NCBI RefSeq assembly: GCF_905397395.1
Contig: NZ_CAJPVH010000017.1
Location: 1-64,000 of the forward strand
Length of the DNA: 64,000 bases
Source of the DNA: Cupriavidus campinensis
Lineage (GTDB): Bacteria > Pseudomonadota > Gammaproteobacteria > Burkholderiales > Burkholderiaceae
Reading direction: 5' to 3'
In this document: piece by piece, positions 62,662 to 64,000 of the stretch
Numbering within the stretch: position 1 is the first letter of the stretch
How the letters are laid out: the number at the start of each line of letters is the position of its first letter
Notes under the pieces: generated by a model
Database searches by the model: none
The model's input: only the letters and a program-made list of their open reading frames with translations
Told to the model about the DNA's origin: nothing
Program-made: the position numbers and the translations under genes

Positions 62662-63317
62662 TGGGGGGAGGGCGCGCGCCGGTCGTGGAAGCGCACCACT
62701 TGTTCAGCCGGCATGGCGGCCGCCAGCAGCGGCTCCACGCCATCCGCGCCGGGGCCGAACCGTTCCAGCGCTTCGTCCATGTCCCGCACGGGCGGATCGG
62801 TGCGGGCCTCGGGCTGCACGGGCGTGAGCGAGCGCAGCACCGTGAACACGGCGGCGTACGGGCTGTCGTGGCGCGCCAGCCGGTCGCCGATGGCCGCCAG
62901 CACGTGGATGGCCTCGCCCAGCAACTGCCCGGCGCGCGCCGCCTGCCCGTCATCGGCCAGCGCGCCGAGGAACTCCAGGAACAGCGGCACGTAGTCCGGC
63001 AGCTCGTTCGCCACCGGCTCGAAGCCGGCGCGCCGGTATTCGTCGATCAGATCGACCATGGCCTGGCCCCGGTCGCGGGACTCGCCATGAACGTGCTCGA
63101 ACAGGTGCAGCGAATGCGCGGGATTGCGGTCGAAGGTGGCCACGTACTGCTCCTGCAGCGCGATTAGCGGGCTGTCGCGCAGCGGGCCGGTCAGCGGGGC
63201 CAGCACCGCGCGGGCGGCCGGCCAGGCGTCGAGCGCCTGTTCGATCTCGGGCATGGCCGCCTGCAGCGGCGCTTCGGGGTAGCCCAGCAGGGCGCTGAGC
63301 ACGGGGTACAAGGTCAT
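62658..63317 (-). CDS. narJ: Nitrate reductase molybdenum cofactor assembly chaperone NarJ
   Basis: 219 residues, all-helical TorD/NarJ family: LGYPEAPLQAAMPEIEQAL, the conserved YVATFDRNPAHSLHLFEHVHGESRDRGQAM, and LPDYVPLFLEFLGAL (in parts). It binds NarG and is needed for cofactor insertion, but is not part of the final enzyme. GGAG is 5 nt before the ATG at 63317. Lies between narH and narI as usual. Confidence 0.95.
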   Translation of the reverse strand: MTLYPVLSALLGYPEAPLQAAMPEIEQALDAWPAARAVLAPLTGPLRDSPLIALQEQYVATFDRNPAHSLHLFEHVHGESRDRGQAMVDLIDEYRRAGFEPVANELPDYVPLFLEFLGALADDGQAARAGQLLGEAIHVLAAIGDRLARHDSPYAAVFTVLRSLTPVQPEARTDPPVRDMDEALERFGPGADGVEPLLAAAMPAEQVVRFHDRRAPSPQ

Positions 63318-63340
63318 GATGGCTCCAATGTCAGCAGGTA

Positions 63341-64000
63341 TCAGCAGGTTTCGGTCGGCTTCTTGCGCGACTTGGGCATGTCCGCGAACACCACGCTGCC
63401 CTCGGGCTTCCTGCCGAACAGCGAGCCCTCGGACGTGCCGCCCGAGCAGCCGTTGCCGAACGTGAAGCCGCAGCTGCCTTTCTCGTTGAAGCTGTCCTCG
63501 ACCCGTTCCTTGTGTGACGATGGAATCACAAATCGATCCTCGTAATTGGCGATGGCCAGCAGGCGATACATGTCCTCGACCTGCGCCGGGGTCAGCCCCA
63601 CCTGCCGCAGCACGGCGAGGTCTGCCTCGCCATCTACCACTTCCGAGCGCTTGAACGCCCGCATGGCCAGCATGCGCTGCAAGGCGGTCAGCACGGGCGC
63701 CACGTCGCCGGCGGTCAGCAGGTTGGCGAGGTACTTGAGCGGAATGCGCAGGCTCTGCACGTCCGGGATCATCCCGTTCATGCCCATGAAACCGCCTTCC
63801 GCCGCCGACTGGATCGGCGAGAGCGGCGGCACGTACCAGACCATCGGCAGCGTCCGGTACTCGGGATGCAGCGGGAAGGCGATCTTCCACTCGCAGGCCA
63901 TGCGGTAGACCGGCGACTTGCGCGCGGCGTCGAGCCAGCCCTGCGGAATGCCCTGCCGCAGCGCCTCGGCCTGCACGGTGGGGTCGTTCGGGTCGAGGAA
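63341..64000 (-). CDS. narH: Respiratory nitrate reductase beta subunit NarH (C-terminal part)
   Basis: The gene runs off the right edge; about 219 C-terminal residues are visible of the usual ~510. Recognisable parts are WKIAFPLHPEYRTLPMVWYVPPLSPIQ, LRQVGLTPAQVEDMYRLLAIANYEDRFVIPSSHKE and a Cys near the end (GSCGFTFGNGCSGG). The iron-sulfur Cys clusters are in the missing N-terminal part. NarH carries electrons from NarI to NarG; narG is expected beyond the window. Confidence 0.95.
   Translation of the reverse strand, partial: FLDPNDPTVQAEALRQGIPQGWLDAARKSPVYRMACEWKIAFPLHPEYRTLPMVWYVPPLSPIQSAAEGGFMGMNGMIPDVQSLRIPLKYLANLLTAGDVAPVLTALQRMLAMRAFKRSEVVDGEADLAVLRQVGLTPAQVEDMYRLLAIANYEDRFVIPSSHKERVEDSFNEKGSCGFTFGNGCSGGTSEGSLFGRKPEGSVVFADMPKSRKKPTETC

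Overview
The window is one GC-rich, gene-dense chromosomal segment of a beta-proteobacterium. A Burkholderiaceae member resembling Cupriavidus or Ralstonia is most likely, judging from protein content (Bug-type binding protein, PE-LIG-POL LigD, DUF3008/DUF3309/DUF3182 proteins, NarXL, UbiUVT); this is inference without a database search. No tRNA, rRNA, CRISPR array, transposase or phage gene was seen.

Layout. 1-9600: tail of a Bug-type binding protein, a Gln/Gly-rich hydrophilin-like protein, a BON protein, an NHEJ block (hybrid kinase, proline-rich microprotein, Ku; then LigD) and an anchored SDR. 9628-34971: a large trehalose/glycogen region made of two minus-strand operons, glgA-treZ-treY (with glgP upstream) and glgE-treS/mak-glgB-glgX-malQ, separated by a small ORF and a second hybrid kinase. 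35306-39084: two sigma-54 activators and a degenerate kinase. 39316-50304: small stress-type genes (BON, PRC-barrel, two ParB-like-nuclease paralogues, two related 'AGRF' proteins, DUF3008, DUF3309, SDR, topoisomerase IB, an ATP-grasp-like DUF3182 plus hydrolase pair). 50477-54163: Fe-alcohol dehydrogenase, succinate-semialdehyde-type dehydrogenase and a divergent IclR regulator. 54185-64000: anaerobic nitrate respiration, with narXL, a nitronate-monooxygenase-like gene, ubiUVT, a fused siroheme-decarboxylase-like protein and narHJI (narH runs off the edge).

How it works together. Reading upstream regions by eye shows a series of -24/-12 (sigma-54) promoter matches placed 20-50 nt before start codons of the hydrophilin, BON proteins, small stress genes, an SDR and the glgE operon, with a more distant one before glgA. 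Two sigma-54 activator genes sit in the middle of this set. I infer a sigma-54-controlled desiccation/osmotic/starvation regulon that makes trehalose and glycogen, disordered protectant proteins and envelope proteins, linked by position to end-joining DNA repair and topoisomerase IB. This is the most novel aspect of the window. The right end is separate: FNR/Anr-like boxes near narX and between the nitronate-monooxygenase gene and ubiU suggest oxygen control of nitrate respiration and O2-independent ubiquinone synthesis.

Limits: all calls come from reading the sequence. Promoters and motifs were not scored statistically, and gene symbols rest on recognised family motifs.
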